A DNA stretch of 39,907 nucleotides from Flavobacteriales bacterium (GTDB lineage: Bacteria > Bacteroidota > Bacteroidia > Flavobacteriales_D > Crocinitomicaceae). The position numbers were made by a program, and so were the translations under genes. The notes beneath the pieces were generated by a model. It searched no databases. It worked only from the letters and a program-made list of their open reading frames with translations, and had not been told where the DNA came from. The DNA is taken from contig CANHHA010000026.1 of NCBI GenBank assembly GCA_947460825.1, positions 1 through 39,907 on the forward strand. Reading direction: 5' to 3'. Positions 1 through 8,330 of the stretch are shown here, piece after piece. Position 1 is the first letter of the stretch; each line of letters starts with the position of its first letter.

Positions 1-1115
1 GCTTTATTGATTATTGTACGCGTTGGGTAGGCAAAATGCACCTTATGTTCTCTAAAGAGTCGGTCAATTTCGAAGCGGATTTCAGACTTATAATTTCCTA
101 TATCCCAGCTGTTTTCCGCCCAAAAAACGAGTTCCATTTCGATGCCATTTTCAGAAAAATTCGACATTCGAACAATCACAGGTTCTTCCCTACTTACAAT
201 CGGATGGCCAAGAGCGGCAGTTTTTAATAATTCTGTAGCTAAGACCGTATTGCTGCCATATTCAACCAAGGCGTGAATGGTGAACATAGACAAGGACGAG
301 CTATGGCTCCAATTTTCTACTTGCTGCTGTGTTAAATGTGTATTCGGAATAATGAGTACATTTCCTTCTTTCGTTTGAATTTGGGTTGTTCTGAAGCTGA
401 TTTTAATAATACGAGCAACAAAATTATAGGCACCTTTTTGAGAATTCGCTTGAGCTTTAGCATCAATTTCCACGATATCACCCACCTTAATATTACCTTC
501 TAAGAGTAGCACAATTCCTGCAATCGTATCTTTAAAAACATCCTGCAAGCCCAATCCAATACCGACCAAAAGTCCAACAGAACCTGATAATATCAACGTA
601 ATGTTCAATCCCAGAACATTAAAAGATAGTAATACGGCAACCGTATAGATTATATACCGAGCAATCTGCACATAGACATACTCTACACCCGGATCATAGG
701 ATGTTTTAAGACGATGTTTTTTACCAATATATAATTTATAAACACTTAACGCGATTTTAGCAGACGAGAAAATTACTGCCACTAAGAGTACATTGTATAG
801 TGTAATTTTCAATGAACCGATGTGGACTAAATTATAATTAATGAACTCTTCAAAGGTAATATCCCGATTATTGAATCTAAAACTTAATACACCAAAGTAT
901 AAGGCAATTAAATACACACTTTGAGTAAATAATTTAAAATAAGTTTCTCTTCTTCCTTCAAGGTGAATGTTATTACTTTTAAATTGTTTTTTGAGAAATC
1001 TTGAAAGTAGGCGACGAAGCACAAAAGCCGATAAGAATATAATGGAGAGAAACACTAAATTCCATATACAAATATTGAATGGGCCGATTTTGAATAAGGT
1101 GGTACTTAACATCAT
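1..1115 (-). CDS. MscS-family mechanosensitive ion channel (3' end cut by window edge)
   Basis: Reading the minus strand gives an uninterrupted frame of about 371 codons that runs off the left edge without a stop. Several hydrophobic segments (roughly residues 17-38, 67-80, 104-125, 150-170) precede a glycine-rich pore helix near residues 171-197 (GSVGLLVGIGLGLQD), then LLLEGNIKVGDIVEI, which matches the start of the MscS cytoplasmic beta domain. The visible C-terminal part fits the MscS vestibule domain. Such channels sit in the inner membrane and release solutes on hypo-osmotic shock. The start is ATG at 1113-1115, forming an ATGA overlap with the dnaG stop; a second ATG follows immediately at 1110-1112. 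The overlap implies translational coupling to dnaG. Family is clear; the exact subfamily is not. Confidence 0.9.
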   Translation of the reverse strand, partial: MMLSTTLFKIGPFNICIWNLVFLSIIFLSAFVLRRLLSRFLKKQFKSNNIHLEGRRETYFKLFTQSVYLIALYFGVLSFRFNNRDITFEEFINYNLVHIGSLKITLYNVLLVAVIFSSAKIALSVYKLYIGKKHRLKTSYDPGVEYVYVQIARYIIYTVAVLLSFNVLGLNITLILSGSVGLLVGIGLGLQDVFKDTIAGIVLLLEGNIKVGDIVEIDAKAQANSQKGAYNFVARIIKISFRTTQIQTKEGNVLIIPNTHLTQQQVENWSHSSSLSMFTIHALVEYGSNTVLATELLKTAALGHPIVSREEPVIVRMSNFSENGIEMELVFWAENSWDIGNYKSEIRFEIDRLFREHKVHFAYPTRTIINK

Positions 1116-3058
1116 TTAATAATAATTCTTCCTAGTTTTTCAGAAAACGTTTGCTTAATTTTTTCATAGGCCATTTGCTCCGCCAAAATTTCCATTTGCT
1201 GTTGTTGAGTTAAGTCATCCGCGGCTAATTGACTACGTAAATGCTCAATATGCGCTGTAATCTTTGACTGCTTGAAACTGTAAATGGCGTAAAACATGGT
1301 CCCCAACAAATCGGAATCCTCTTGTTTGGTATAAATCCGATACTCTGATGCCCATTTTGGACTCAACTCCTCGTCAATACCGATGAGTTCGGCGGTTAAG
1401 CGTTGAACCTCGGGGTTACTAGACTTTAAAAAATAGTTGTACGTGTAGAGGATACCTTCTGCTACCCCATCGGTTATTTCTCCGAAAATCTCATAGCAGG
1501 TTTTATTGGTAAAACTTAAATCGTCAATCGTTAATTCTTGAATCACCAATTCATTGACACTGACTTGGATTTTTTCACCGTTTGGATCTAAGACCACTTC
1601 TTTGTTACCGAATTTGAGCATCAACCGAACCAGCTCCTTTTCTACCATTGCATCGTCTACCTCATACTTGACAAGCAGTGAGTTTGGCTTATTCGGAGAA
1701 GATGTGATCACATCTTTTACCCAGGGCTCCCCCACTTCATCGGCAAATTTACCTGCACGAAGTTTCGTTATTTCCTGGGCAATCATGGTTTCGGTTAATT
1801 CGTAGGTAGCGGCTATTTTTTTGCCGTAAATGGTTCTTGTAATCGAATCGGGAATCAAAGAGATGGAATACACGATGTCTTTAATCAACTTCGCCTTTTG
1901 TAGGGGGTCGTTTTCAGTTCCTTTAAGCAACAATCCCGCTTTGAAAGAGATAAAATCTTGGCGGTGTGATTCAAGAAACTCTGTTAATTCATCCGTTGTA
2001 CTTTTTTTAGCAAAAGAATCTGGATCTTCTCCCTCGGGAAAAAGCACCACTTTCACGTTGAGCCCTTCTTCTAAAATCAAATCAATCCCTCTGAAGGATG
2101 CTTTGATCCCTGCGGCATCTCCATCATAAAGAATGGTGATGTTCTTGGTGTAACGCGAAATAAGTCGAATTTGCTCCTTCGTAAGCGAGGTCCCAGAACT
2201 CGATACCGCATGTTGAATTCCTGCTTGATGCATGCTTATTACATCCGTATATCCTTCGCAGAGTAAGCATTCATCCTTTTTGACAATTTCGCCTTTCGCA
2301 AAGTACAAGCCATATAAAATTTCGCTCTTATTGTATACGGAACTCTCTGGCGAATTGAAATACTTGGCAACTTTTTTATCGGAGAGCAAGGTTCTTCCAC
2401 CGAATCCGAGCACACGTCCTGAAATACTGTGTATAGGAAAGATCACTCGACCTTTAAAAAAGTCAAACTGCCGACCCTCCCGTTCTTTACTTAAACCGAC
2501 TTTGTCCAAATAATCAAATTTGAATCCTTTAGCCAACGCAGCTTTGGTTAAATCACTTCCGGTATTTTTGCAATACCCCAATTGGAATCTAGTAATGATT
2601 TCCGCAGTAAACCCACGTTCCACGAAATAAGAAAGTCCGATACTCTTGCCTTCATCTGACTGGTGGAGGGTATCCATGAAATGATTTTTAGCAAATTCAT
2701 TGATGATAAACAAGCTATCTTTTTCATTGGCGGCCGCCAGTTGTTCCGCCGACAATTCCTCCTCCTTGGGTAATTCAATGTTATATTTATCAGCCAACCA
2801 TCGCAAAGCTTCCGGATAGGAAAAATGTTCCTTTTCCATTAAAAAATTAACAACATTCCCTCCCTTACTCGTGGAGAAACACTTGAAAATCTGTTTTGCC
2901 GGAGAAACCACGAACGAAGGGGTTTTTTCGGAAGTAAAAGGACTTAATCCCTTGAGATTACTCCCTGCTCGCTTGAGTTGAACAAACTCGCCAACCACCT
3001 CTTCAATTCGAGCAGTTTGTATAATTTGGTCCACAACATGCGCAGGAATTCTACTCAT
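1112..3058 (-). CDS. dnaG: DNA primase DnaG (648 aa) with degenerate zinc-finger ligands
   Basis: Synthesises RNA primers at the replication fork. Domains in order: CHC2-type N-terminal domain (about residues 1-95), primase catalytic core with TOPRIM motifs EGYTDV, ILYDGDAAG and DPDS, and a C-terminal helicase-interaction region. The positions that hold the Cys-His-Cys-Cys zinc ligands in E. coli DnaG (C40, H43, C61, C64) align here with S39, T42, C60 and T63, so only one ligand remains. The start is taken at MSRIPAHV (ATG 3056-3058). An upstream in-frame extension to 3148 is rejected because it adds non-homologous residues and lies inside the upstream lipoprotein gene. With this start the genes overlap by only 8 nt, and the stop overlaps the MscS start. 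Confidence 0.97.
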   Translation of the reverse strand: MSRIPAHVVDQIIQTARIEEVVGEFVQLKRAGSNLKGLSPFTSEKTPSFVVSPAKQIFKCFSTSKGGNVVNFLMEKEHFSYPEALRWLADKYNIELPKEEELSAEQLAAANEKDSLFIINEFAKNHFMDTLHQSDEGKSIGLSYFVERGFTAEIITRFQLGYCKNTGSDLTKAALAKGFKFDYLDKVGLSKEREGRQFDFFKGRVIFPIHSISGRVLGFGGRTLLSDKKVAKYFNSPESSVYNKSEILYGLYFAKGEIVKKDECLLCEGYTDVISMHQAGIQHAVSSSGTSLTKEQIRLISRYTKNITILYDGDAAGIKASFRGIDLILEEGLNVKVVLFPEGEDPDSFAKKSTTDELTEFLESHRQDFISFKAGLLLKGTENDPLQKAKLIKDIVYSISLIPDSITRTIYGKKIAATYELTETMIAQEITKLRAGKFADEVGEPWVKDVITSSPNKPNSLLVKYEVDDAMVEKELVRLMLKFGNKEVVLDPNGEKIQVSVNELVIQELTIDDLSFTNKTCYEIFGEITDGVAEGILYTYNYFLKSSNPEVQRLTAELIGIDEELSPKWASEYRIYTKQEDSDLLGTMFYAIYSFKQSKITAHIEHLRSQLAADDLTQQQQMEILAEQMAYEKIKQTFSEKLGRIIIK

Positions 3059-3452
3059 TAGGGAATCCGTAATCTTTTTCGTTGAGTACCTTGCCTTTTT
3101 CGTCGTAGGTAGTCCAAAGGCCAACCATTGCATCGTTGCGATACTCACCCCGATAATGTACTGCGCCGTTTGGATATTTCACCACACTAAATCCCTCTCG
3201 TTTTCCGTGATCATACACCGAAGTAGATAACTCGTTTCCCTCCGGGGAATAGAAAACCCATTGACCATCACGGTTTCCTTTTTTATCAATGGACCCTTGA
3301 AATTTAAGTTGTTTTTTTCCGGGATACCATTCGGAATACACCCCGTGTTTCACTTCAATTAATTGTTCGCTTGCCCTTGGCTTTTTTGGTGCTTTATCAG
3401 TGGTGCAAGCCACCAAAACAATGCACATTAGGATTTGAAAATAAACTCTCAT
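3051..3452 (-). CDS. MORN-repeat (YwqK-like) lipoprotein, 133 aa
   Basis: The N-terminus has a short hydrophobic segment ending in LVAC, a lipobox that predicts cleavage before Cys16 and lipidation. The rest consists of MORN/YwqK-type repeats of the form G-x-Y-x-x-W-Y-x-x-G (for example around GKREGFSVVKYPNGAVHYRGEY and DAMVGLWTTYDEKGK). Such repeats are common in Bacteroidota surface or periplasmic proteins and are often labelled 'toxin-antitoxin YwqK antitoxin' by homology transfer; no toxin partner is visible. The start ATG overlaps the polyprenyl synthase stop (ATGA), and the stop lies 8 nt inside dnaG, so the gene is part of the same transcript. The function is unknown. Confidence 0.85.
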   Translation of the reverse strand: MRVYFQILMCIVLVACTTDKAPKKPRASEQLIEVKHGVYSEWYPGKKQLKFQGSIDKKGNRDGQWVFYSPEGNELSTSVYDHGKREGFSVVKYPNGAVHYRGEYRNDAMVGLWTTYDEKGKVLNEKDYGFPNE

Positions 3453-4417
3453 TTTGTACGATTCATGGTATATTCAACAAGACCTATTAAGGCAGATTTA
3501 GCTTCATTATCAGGGAATTCTGCTAACAATGATTTTGCCTCCTCCCCCAAGGCTCGCATCCGTCGTTCTGTATATGCTATTCCATTATTGCGTTTTACTA
3601 GCTCAATGGCTTTACGAATGTACGGTTCGCTATCGTTGTGATTTTTAAAAATATTTCTTAATTCGGATGCATCTGCCTTGCTTGCCTGATTTAACGTGTA
3701 AATAATTGGCAAGGTCATTTTTTGTTCGCGAATGTCGTTTCCGGTAGGTTTACCAATATCTGCTGCACTACCAAAATCAAAAATATCATCCTTTAACTGA
3801 AAGGCAAGCCCCACTTTTTCCCCAAATAGCCTCATCGCATCGCGGTGATCAGTACCACCCGAAGCTAAGTAACCCGCTTCACAGCATGTAGCAATTAAGG
3901 ATGCTGTTTTCTTGCGGATGACTTCAAAATAAACCTCTTCCGTGATATCAAGTTTTCTGGCCTTTTCTATTTGTAACAATTCACCTTCGGACATCTCGCG
4001 AACAGAACGCGCAATAATGGCGAGTAAATCGGTATTTTGTTTCTCAATGGAAAGTAATAAAATTCGCGATAACATATAATCTCCAACCAGCACAGCGATT
4101 TTGTTTTTCCAAAGGGCATTTACAGAAAAATAGCCTCGTCGTTCATTGGCATCGTCTACCACATCATCATGCACCAAGGTCGCGGTGTGCAAGAGCTCTA
4201 CTAGGGCTGCCGCATCGAATGCTTTCGCATTGGTATCACTAAACATTTTACAGGATAAAAAGACAAAAAGCGGACGAATCTGCTTTCCTTTTCGTTTGAC
4301 TAAGTAATGTGTTACTTTATCCAATAATGGCACATCAGACTTCATTGTCGAAGCAAAGAATTTCTCAAATTCTGCTAGTTCCTGTTCAACCGGTGCAATT
4401 ATTTCTTCAACGCGCAT
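3449..4417 (-). CDS. Polyprenyl diphosphate synthase (322 aa)
   Basis: Trans-prenyltransferase that elongates farnesyl or geranylgeranyl diphosphate with isopentenyl diphosphate, probably to make the menaquinone side chain. Both aspartate-rich motifs are intact: the first in HDDVVDDANERR and the second in QLKDDIFDFG. The GKQIRP motif near the N-terminus binds isopentenyl diphosphate. Length is normal for octaprenyl/heptaprenyl synthases (IspB-like). Chain length cannot be read reliably from the sequence. A TACCTTTG box (4425-4432, minus) ends 7 nt before the ATG. The stop overlaps the MORN lipoprotein start, and the upstream DUF58 gene ends 36 nt before this start. Confidence 0.95.
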   Translation of the reverse strand: MRVEEIIAPVEQELAEFEKFFASTMKSDVPLLDKVTHYLVKRKGKQIRPLFVFLSCKMFSDTNAKAFDAAALVELLHTATLVHDDVVDDANERRGYFSVNALWKNKIAVLVGDYMLSRILLLSIEKQNTDLLAIIARSVREMSEGELLQIEKARKLDITEEVYFEVIRKKTASLIATCCEAGYLASGGTDHRDAMRLFGEKVGLAFQLKDDIFDFGSAADIGKPTGNDIREQKMTLPIIYTLNQASKADASELRNIFKNHNDSEPYIRKAIELVKRNNGIAYTERRMRALGEEAKSLLAEFPDNEAKSALIGLVEYTMNRTK

Positions 4418-4424
4418 GATGCTA

Positions 4425-4432
4425 CAAAGGTA
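4425..4432 (-). promoter_or_regulatory. Candidate -7 box of the polyprenyl synthase gene
   Basis: TACCTTTG on the minus strand matches the Bacteroidota -7 consensus TAnnTTTG and ends only 7 nt before the ATG, predicting a near-leaderless transcript. No well-spaced TTG (-33) was found. Confidence 0.45.
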
Positions 4433-4453
4433 AGAAAAGGAAATAGGTGACTG

Positions 4454-5362
4454 TCATAACAACGATTGCCTTTTCAACAAATATCGGGTTAGGACCTCCC
4501 GATAGCCGTCTTCAATCGCCAGAGGCACAAAATCCACCGCTAAATCGCCGCACTTCAGTTTTAATGCGCTGAGTCCTTTATCGTACCGATCCAAGTATTT
4601 ATTTTTGAACTCATTGGGCAAGATGCGCAACTCTTCACCAGATTCCATATCCACCAGAATATACGGCCTGTTCTCCAACTCAAAATCCTGTTCAATTCGC
4701 CGACCAAACAAGTGGAATACCACTACCTCATGACGTTGGTGTTTTAAATGGCTCAAGGCATTCATAAAATCATCCTCATCCTCTCCAGACGACCATAAAT
4801 CCGTAAACACCATAACCATACCGCGCTTCGGAATACTTTGGGCAACTTCGTTAAGGCCCTTCGCAATGTGCGTGAATGAATTTTTGGTTGGGGAATAAGC
4901 TTCAAAAAACTTTTCCAATTCCGCGTATACATAGCGCTGATGCATCGGCGATGATTTTGCTGCCGTATGAAGCATAAGTGTTTCGTGAAACAGACTTATG
5001 CCGTAGGCGTCACGTTGACGTTTTAAAAGCTCTATGAGGCTTACCACTGCATATACCGCAAAAGTCAATTTATTGTCGCGTTCATCTACCGGAAAATACA
5101 TCGATGGAGAGCAGTCAATGACCATTTGGCAGCGCAAATTGGTTTCCTCCTCATACTTTTTGGTGTACAAACGATCGGTTCGCCCAAATAATTTCCAATC
5201 GATATGCCGTGTAGATTCTCCTTGATTATATATTCTGTGTTCTGCAAATTCTACGGAAAACCCGTGCAACGGACTTTTGTGCATTCCAGTAATAAATCCT
5301 TCGACCACTTGTTTCGCAAGCAACTCTAAATTCCCGAACTCCACTAATTTAGAACGATCCAT
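4454..5362 (-). CDS. DUF58 / vWA-like protein (302 aa)
   Basis: A DUF58 protein with the hallmark HIDWKLFGRTDRLYTKKYEEE segment region (about residues 53-73), followed by a von Willebrand A-like fold. The MIDAS metal-site motif DxSxS is present as DCSPSM, so metal binding is plausible. DUF58 proteins usually pair with a MoxR AAA+ ATPase and other vWA/BatA-type genes; no such partner lies in the window, because the neighbours are polyprenyl synthase downstream and a divergent T9SS cargo gene upstream. There are no membrane segments, so it is predicted cytoplasmic. The biochemical function is unknown. The start ATG at 5360-5362 gives the expected N-terminus (MDRSKLVEFGNLELLAKQVV). Confidence 0.93.
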   Translation of the reverse strand: MDRSKLVEFGNLELLAKQVVEGFITGMHKSPLHGFSVEFAEHRIYNQGESTRHIDWKLFGRTDRLYTKKYEEETNLRCQMVIDCSPSMYFPVDERDNKLTFAVYAVVSLIELLKRQRDAYGISLFHETLMLHTAAKSSPMHQRYVYAELEKFFEAYSPTKNSFTHIAKGLNEVAQSIPKRGMVMVFTDLWSSGEDEDDFMNALSHLKHQRHEVVVFHLFGRRIEQDFELENRPYILVDMESGEELRILPNEFKNKYLDRYDKGLSALKLKCGDLAVDFVPLAIEDGYREVLTRYLLKRQSLL

Positions 5363-5427
5363 GGGTGATTTTAAGCGAAAATACTAAAAATAAATGGGCT
5401 ACCTTTGGCAAGCAACTTATGCTTCAA

Positions 5428-5456
5428 TTGTTACGTCTAAAAAATTGTTAAATTTA
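5428..5456 (+). promoter_or_regulatory. Candidate promoter of the T9SS cargo gene
   Basis: TTG (5428-5430), an 18-nt spacer, and TAAATTTA (5449-5456), one mismatch from TAnnTTTG. Only 4 nt separate the box from the ATG at 5461. A second perfect -7 match, TACCTTTG at 5400-5407, lies further upstream but has no TTG at the right distance. Confidence 0.4.
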
Positions 5457-5460
5457 AACC

Positions 5461-7929
5461 ATGAAAAAAATACTACCTTTTTTAGTTGTTGCCTTGTGCG
5501 CATTTCAACTTAAGGCCCAAAACGGCTACACACTCACCGGACTTAACTTGATGCCAAATACTGCAACCACGCGATGCGACACTGCGGTTACGGTTGCTTA
5601 TTATGCTCAATCCGCGGCAAATAATGCACAATCCAGTCATACGCTGCCCTTTGTCCTTAGCGGAAACAACTTTGTTTCTTCACAATTTCAATTTAATATT
5701 AGTTGGGGTGACGGCACAAGTAATTCCTACAATGGTGGTGTTTCAAGCACCGGTACTGTCATTAATTTAAATCCTCCTCCGGCACACACGTATCCAGGCC
5801 CTGGAACATATACCTTAATTACATACGTAATAAACTTTGCTAATCAAACCAGTGCTGTTGACACGGTTCTACTTACGCTTGGTTCGTGTTCGCTTCCTGT
5901 TTACTCCATGGTTCAAGTGGATTGCAATAATGATGGGGTGATAGATTCGACATTAAACAATTCTGGAATCCCCTTGGTCATTACTGGCTCTGGTCAAAGC
6001 TATACAGGCATTACACAAAACAACTATTATTTATTCACCGGTATTGAGCCTGGACTTTACACCTTAGGCATTGACCCTGCGTGGCTTGCAGCGAATAATT
6101 ACACCATTGATAACATACAAGGTCCACCATCATTAGTTGCGGGCGCAGGAGCTCAAACCATGATTATAACCCTGAATTGTGGAAACGGAGGAAATCAAAC
6201 TGCAACCATGTGTGTTGGCGGACAAGTCTACTGCGACCAAGACAATAACGGACAATTTAACGCGGGTGACATTGCTATAATCAATGCACCGATTACCATT
6301 AATTATGGTGCAGGTTCTACCATTGTTTACACCAACCAACAAGGAAACTACAGCACGAATTATTTGGGTCTGATAGGTGGCATTGCGACTGTTTCGCTAA
6401 ATAGTAATTGGTTAGCTCAACACGGTTACAGTGCGGCGAACCAGGTTGATACCATTTCAAACATAACTTGTATGCCCGGCGCGGTATCGGCTATATCCTC
6501 ATTCCCAATTCAATGCGGTCAAAATCCCGGTAATCCAACATGTTATTCTGGCTTTGTTTTCTGTGATGCAAATAACAACGGCATCATGGATAACAATGAA
6601 CTCCCAATGACTTTTGCACCTGTTGTATTATCTAATACGCAAGGAGCAAATGCAAATACAGTTACGGTATACACAGACTCACTCGGTTACTTCACGTATT
6701 GTGGTCAATTTGGAAATGGGCAATATGTGCTAGCTTCTATTCCATCAAATTATTTAAATTATCTTGGATACAGTGTGAATTTCAACTTCATTACCCTTAT
6801 TGTTAACCAAGCTGCAGGAATGTTGCCAGTGAATTGTGGAGGGAACGGAGGAAACGCTTGTGCAGACCTTTGGACAACAGTTACTCCTTGGATTGGTTAT
6901 TACCAAAACACCACCGCATACATTCGCTTGAATTGGGGTAATTATGGACCTTCTTCGCCTGGACCTTTTACGCTTACATTAACCTTTCCTGCTGGAGTAA
7001 CTGTTAATACGGCATCAATTAATACCCCAGGGTACAGCATTGCTGGAAATACCATTACTTGGAATTTAAATAGCGCGTTAAGCAGTTTCTCTACCAATGA
7101 TCTTATCCTATTTACTGTTCCTGGTGGGCTTATCAATGGTGCGAATCACTACTTCACCAGTACAATTACAGCTACTGGAAACATCCAAGATTGTAATGCT
7201 CAAAACAACAATGGGAATTTATTACAAATTCTTGGAAACAGTTATGATCCAAATGATAAAAACGTTGCCCGACCTGAATCTTATAATAGTGGGTTATTTG
7301 GTTCGACAGAAATTGAAACAGGTGTAGACGACATACTCACCTACACGATTCGCTTCCAAAATACAGGAACTGCACCGGCACAGAATATTGTTGTAGTAGA
7401 TACATTGGACTCGGATTTAGACTTATCTACCTTTGCCTTGGTTAGCAGCAGTCATGCGGTAGAATTGGTGAACATGGGTAACGGAATCATGCATTTCGAA
7501 TTCAATGGAATTTGGTTACCAGATTCTACATCGAATGAACCGTTAAGCCATGGACAATTTACCTATCGAATTAGAGAAAATGCAGGAAATGAACCTATGA
7601 GTGAAATCACCAATACTGCGTACATCTATTTTGACTGGAATACACCAATCATTACAAATACTACCTATAATGTTAATGTTTCGGTTGAAGGAATTGATGA
7701 GGCATCTGATTTATTCAAGGTGTTCCCGAATCCAACAACGGATGTGGTAACCATAGAAGCTAGTGAAGCATTTAATTACACAGTGTATGATTTAAATGGA
7801 AGAGTAATGATGCAAGGAAAAGGGAATAACATGGAAACTATTTCGCTACAATCCATGATGAATGGTCAGTACATTTTATCATTAAACACTGGAAATTCGA
7901 CAAGAAACCTGAAGGTGACGAAGTTATAA
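5461..7929 (+). CDS. Large secreted T9SS (type A) cargo protein with PKD and SdrD-like domains, 822 aa
   Basis: A signal peptide (residues 1-19, cut after LKA) leads into a PKD-like segment (about 70-140, with SWGDGTS and HTYPGPGTYTL). Three repeats then resemble SdrD-B/Cna-B-like domains, each opening with a Cys-Asp/Asn, Asn-rich stretch: VDCNNDGVID (~154), YCDQDNNGQF (~257) and FCDANNNGIM (~367). A DUF11-like region (about 465-595) and a DUF7619-type domain (YDPNDKN near 597 through YFDWNTPIITN) follow. The last ~70 residues (VFPNPTTDVVTIE... to KVTKL) form a type A T9SS sorting domain. It is inferred to cross the outer membrane through the T9SS and be surface-attached or released. The Asn/Asp-rich loops could bind calcium. 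A ligand cannot be predicted. Confidence 0.93.
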   Translation: MKKILPFLVVALCAFQLKAQNGYTLTGLNLMPNTATTRCDTAVTVAYYAQSAANNAQSSHTLPFVLSGNNFVSSQFQFNISWGDGTSNSYNGGVSSTGTVINLNPPPAHTYPGPGTYTLITYVINFANQTSAVDTVLLTLGSCSLPVYSMVQVDCNNDGVIDSTLNNSGIPLVITGSGQSYTGITQNNYYLFTGIEPGLYTLGIDPAWLAANNYTIDNIQGPPSLVAGAGAQTMIITLNCGNGGNQTATMCVGGQVYCDQDNNGQFNAGDIAIINAPITINYGAGSTIVYTNQQGNYSTNYLGLIGGIATVSLNSNWLAQHGYSAANQVDTISNITCMPGAVSAISSFPIQCGQNPGNPTCYSGFVFCDANNNGIMDNNELPMTFAPVVLSNTQGANANTVTVYTDSLGYFTYCGQFGNGQYVLASIPSNYLNYLGYSVNFNFITLIVNQAAGMLPVNCGGNGGNACADLWTTVTPWIGYYQNTTAYIRLNWGNYGPSSPGPFTLTLTFPAGVTVNTASINTPGYSIAGNTITWNLNSALSSFSTNDLILFTVPGGLINGANHYFTSTITATGNIQDCNAQNNNGNLLQILGNSYDPNDKNVARPESYNSGLFGSTEIETGVDDILTYTIRFQNTGTAPAQNIVVVDTLDSDLDLSTFALVSSSHAVELVNMGNGIMHFEFNGIWLPDSTSNEPLSHGQFTYRIRENAGNEPMSEITNTAYIYFDWNTPIITNTTYNVNVSVEGIDEASDLFKVFPNPTTDVVTIEASEAFNYTVYDLNGRVMMQGKGNNMETISLQSMMNGQYILSLNTGNSTRNLKVTKL

Positions 7930-7954
7930 ATCAACACCTTTCATTTAATTTTTT

Positions 7955-7977
7955 AAAAGGCCTTCGGGCCTTTTTTT
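7955..7977. terminator. Bidirectional intrinsic terminator
   Basis: Stem AAAAGGCC / GGCCTTTT with the stable TTCG tetraloop (7963-7966) and a T-run to 7977. It lies between the convergent T9SS cargo and SUI1 genes; the A-run on one side and the T-run on the other allow it to work in both directions. It overlaps the SUI1 stop codon. Confidence 0.9.
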
Positions 7978-8326
7978 AGTTACCGCCTTTCTGTTTTGTT
8001 TGAGAATATCCAGCAGCTATGAGGAGGTCAAATACTTTCTGCTTTAACGTTCCTTGAACCAAGATTTCACCATCTTTAGCCGAACCGCCTACCCCACACT
8101 TTGACTTCAGCAATTTCCCGAGTTCTTTTAAATCCTCATCAGACCCTACGAATCCCTCCACCAGAGTAACCTCCTTACCGGCGCGCTGTTTTCGATCTAT
8201 GGAAACATACAAGCGCTGTTGTGCTGGAGCCAAGGTATCTACTTGCTCGCCTGAAGCTTCTTGGTAATTAAAATTGGGATTTGTGGAATAAACCACATTG
8301 ACGCGATTATTATTTTTTTTACTCAT
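7976..8326 (-). CDS. SUI1/YciH-family translation initiation factor-like protein (116 aa)
   Basis: The C-terminal ~80 residues form a SUI1 domain: RKQRAGKEVTLVEGF, then LKSKCGVGGSAKDGEILVQG, the characteristic GxGGxxKdxxIxxQG motif of eIF1/YciH proteins. In bacteria these are thought to influence start-site fidelity, but the role is poorly defined. The N-terminal ~40 residues are a low-complexity extension. The gene begins 4 nt after the stop of the outer-membrane receptor gene on the same strand, so it is probably co-transcribed, although the functions appear unrelated. Confidence 0.93.
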   Translation of the reverse strand: MSKKNNNRVNVVYSTNPNFNYQEASGEQVDTLAPAQQRLYVSIDRKQRAGKEVTLVEGFVGSDEDLKELGKLLKSKCGVGGSAKDGEILVQGTLKQKVFDLLIAAGYSQTKQKGGN

Positions 8327-8330
8327 ACCC

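Noticed and set aside
1554..2513. Several plus-strand ORFs opposite dnaG
   Set aside because: They are reverse-strand shadows of a well-supported gene with low-complexity, Ser-rich translations and no similarity.
3059..3148. Longer N-terminus for DnaG
   Set aside because: The added 30 residues do not match primases and lie inside the upstream lipoprotein gene; MSRIPAHV is the standard primase start.
3051..3452. Toxin-antitoxin module
   Set aside because: YwqK-like proteins are often labelled antitoxins by transfer, but no toxin gene is adjacent and the protein is a lipoprotein with MORN repeats.
5400..5407. TACCTTTG as the main promoter of the T9SS cargo gene
   Set aside because: It lacks a TTG at the right distance; the later TTG-N18-TAAATTTA fits better, although this stays uncertain.
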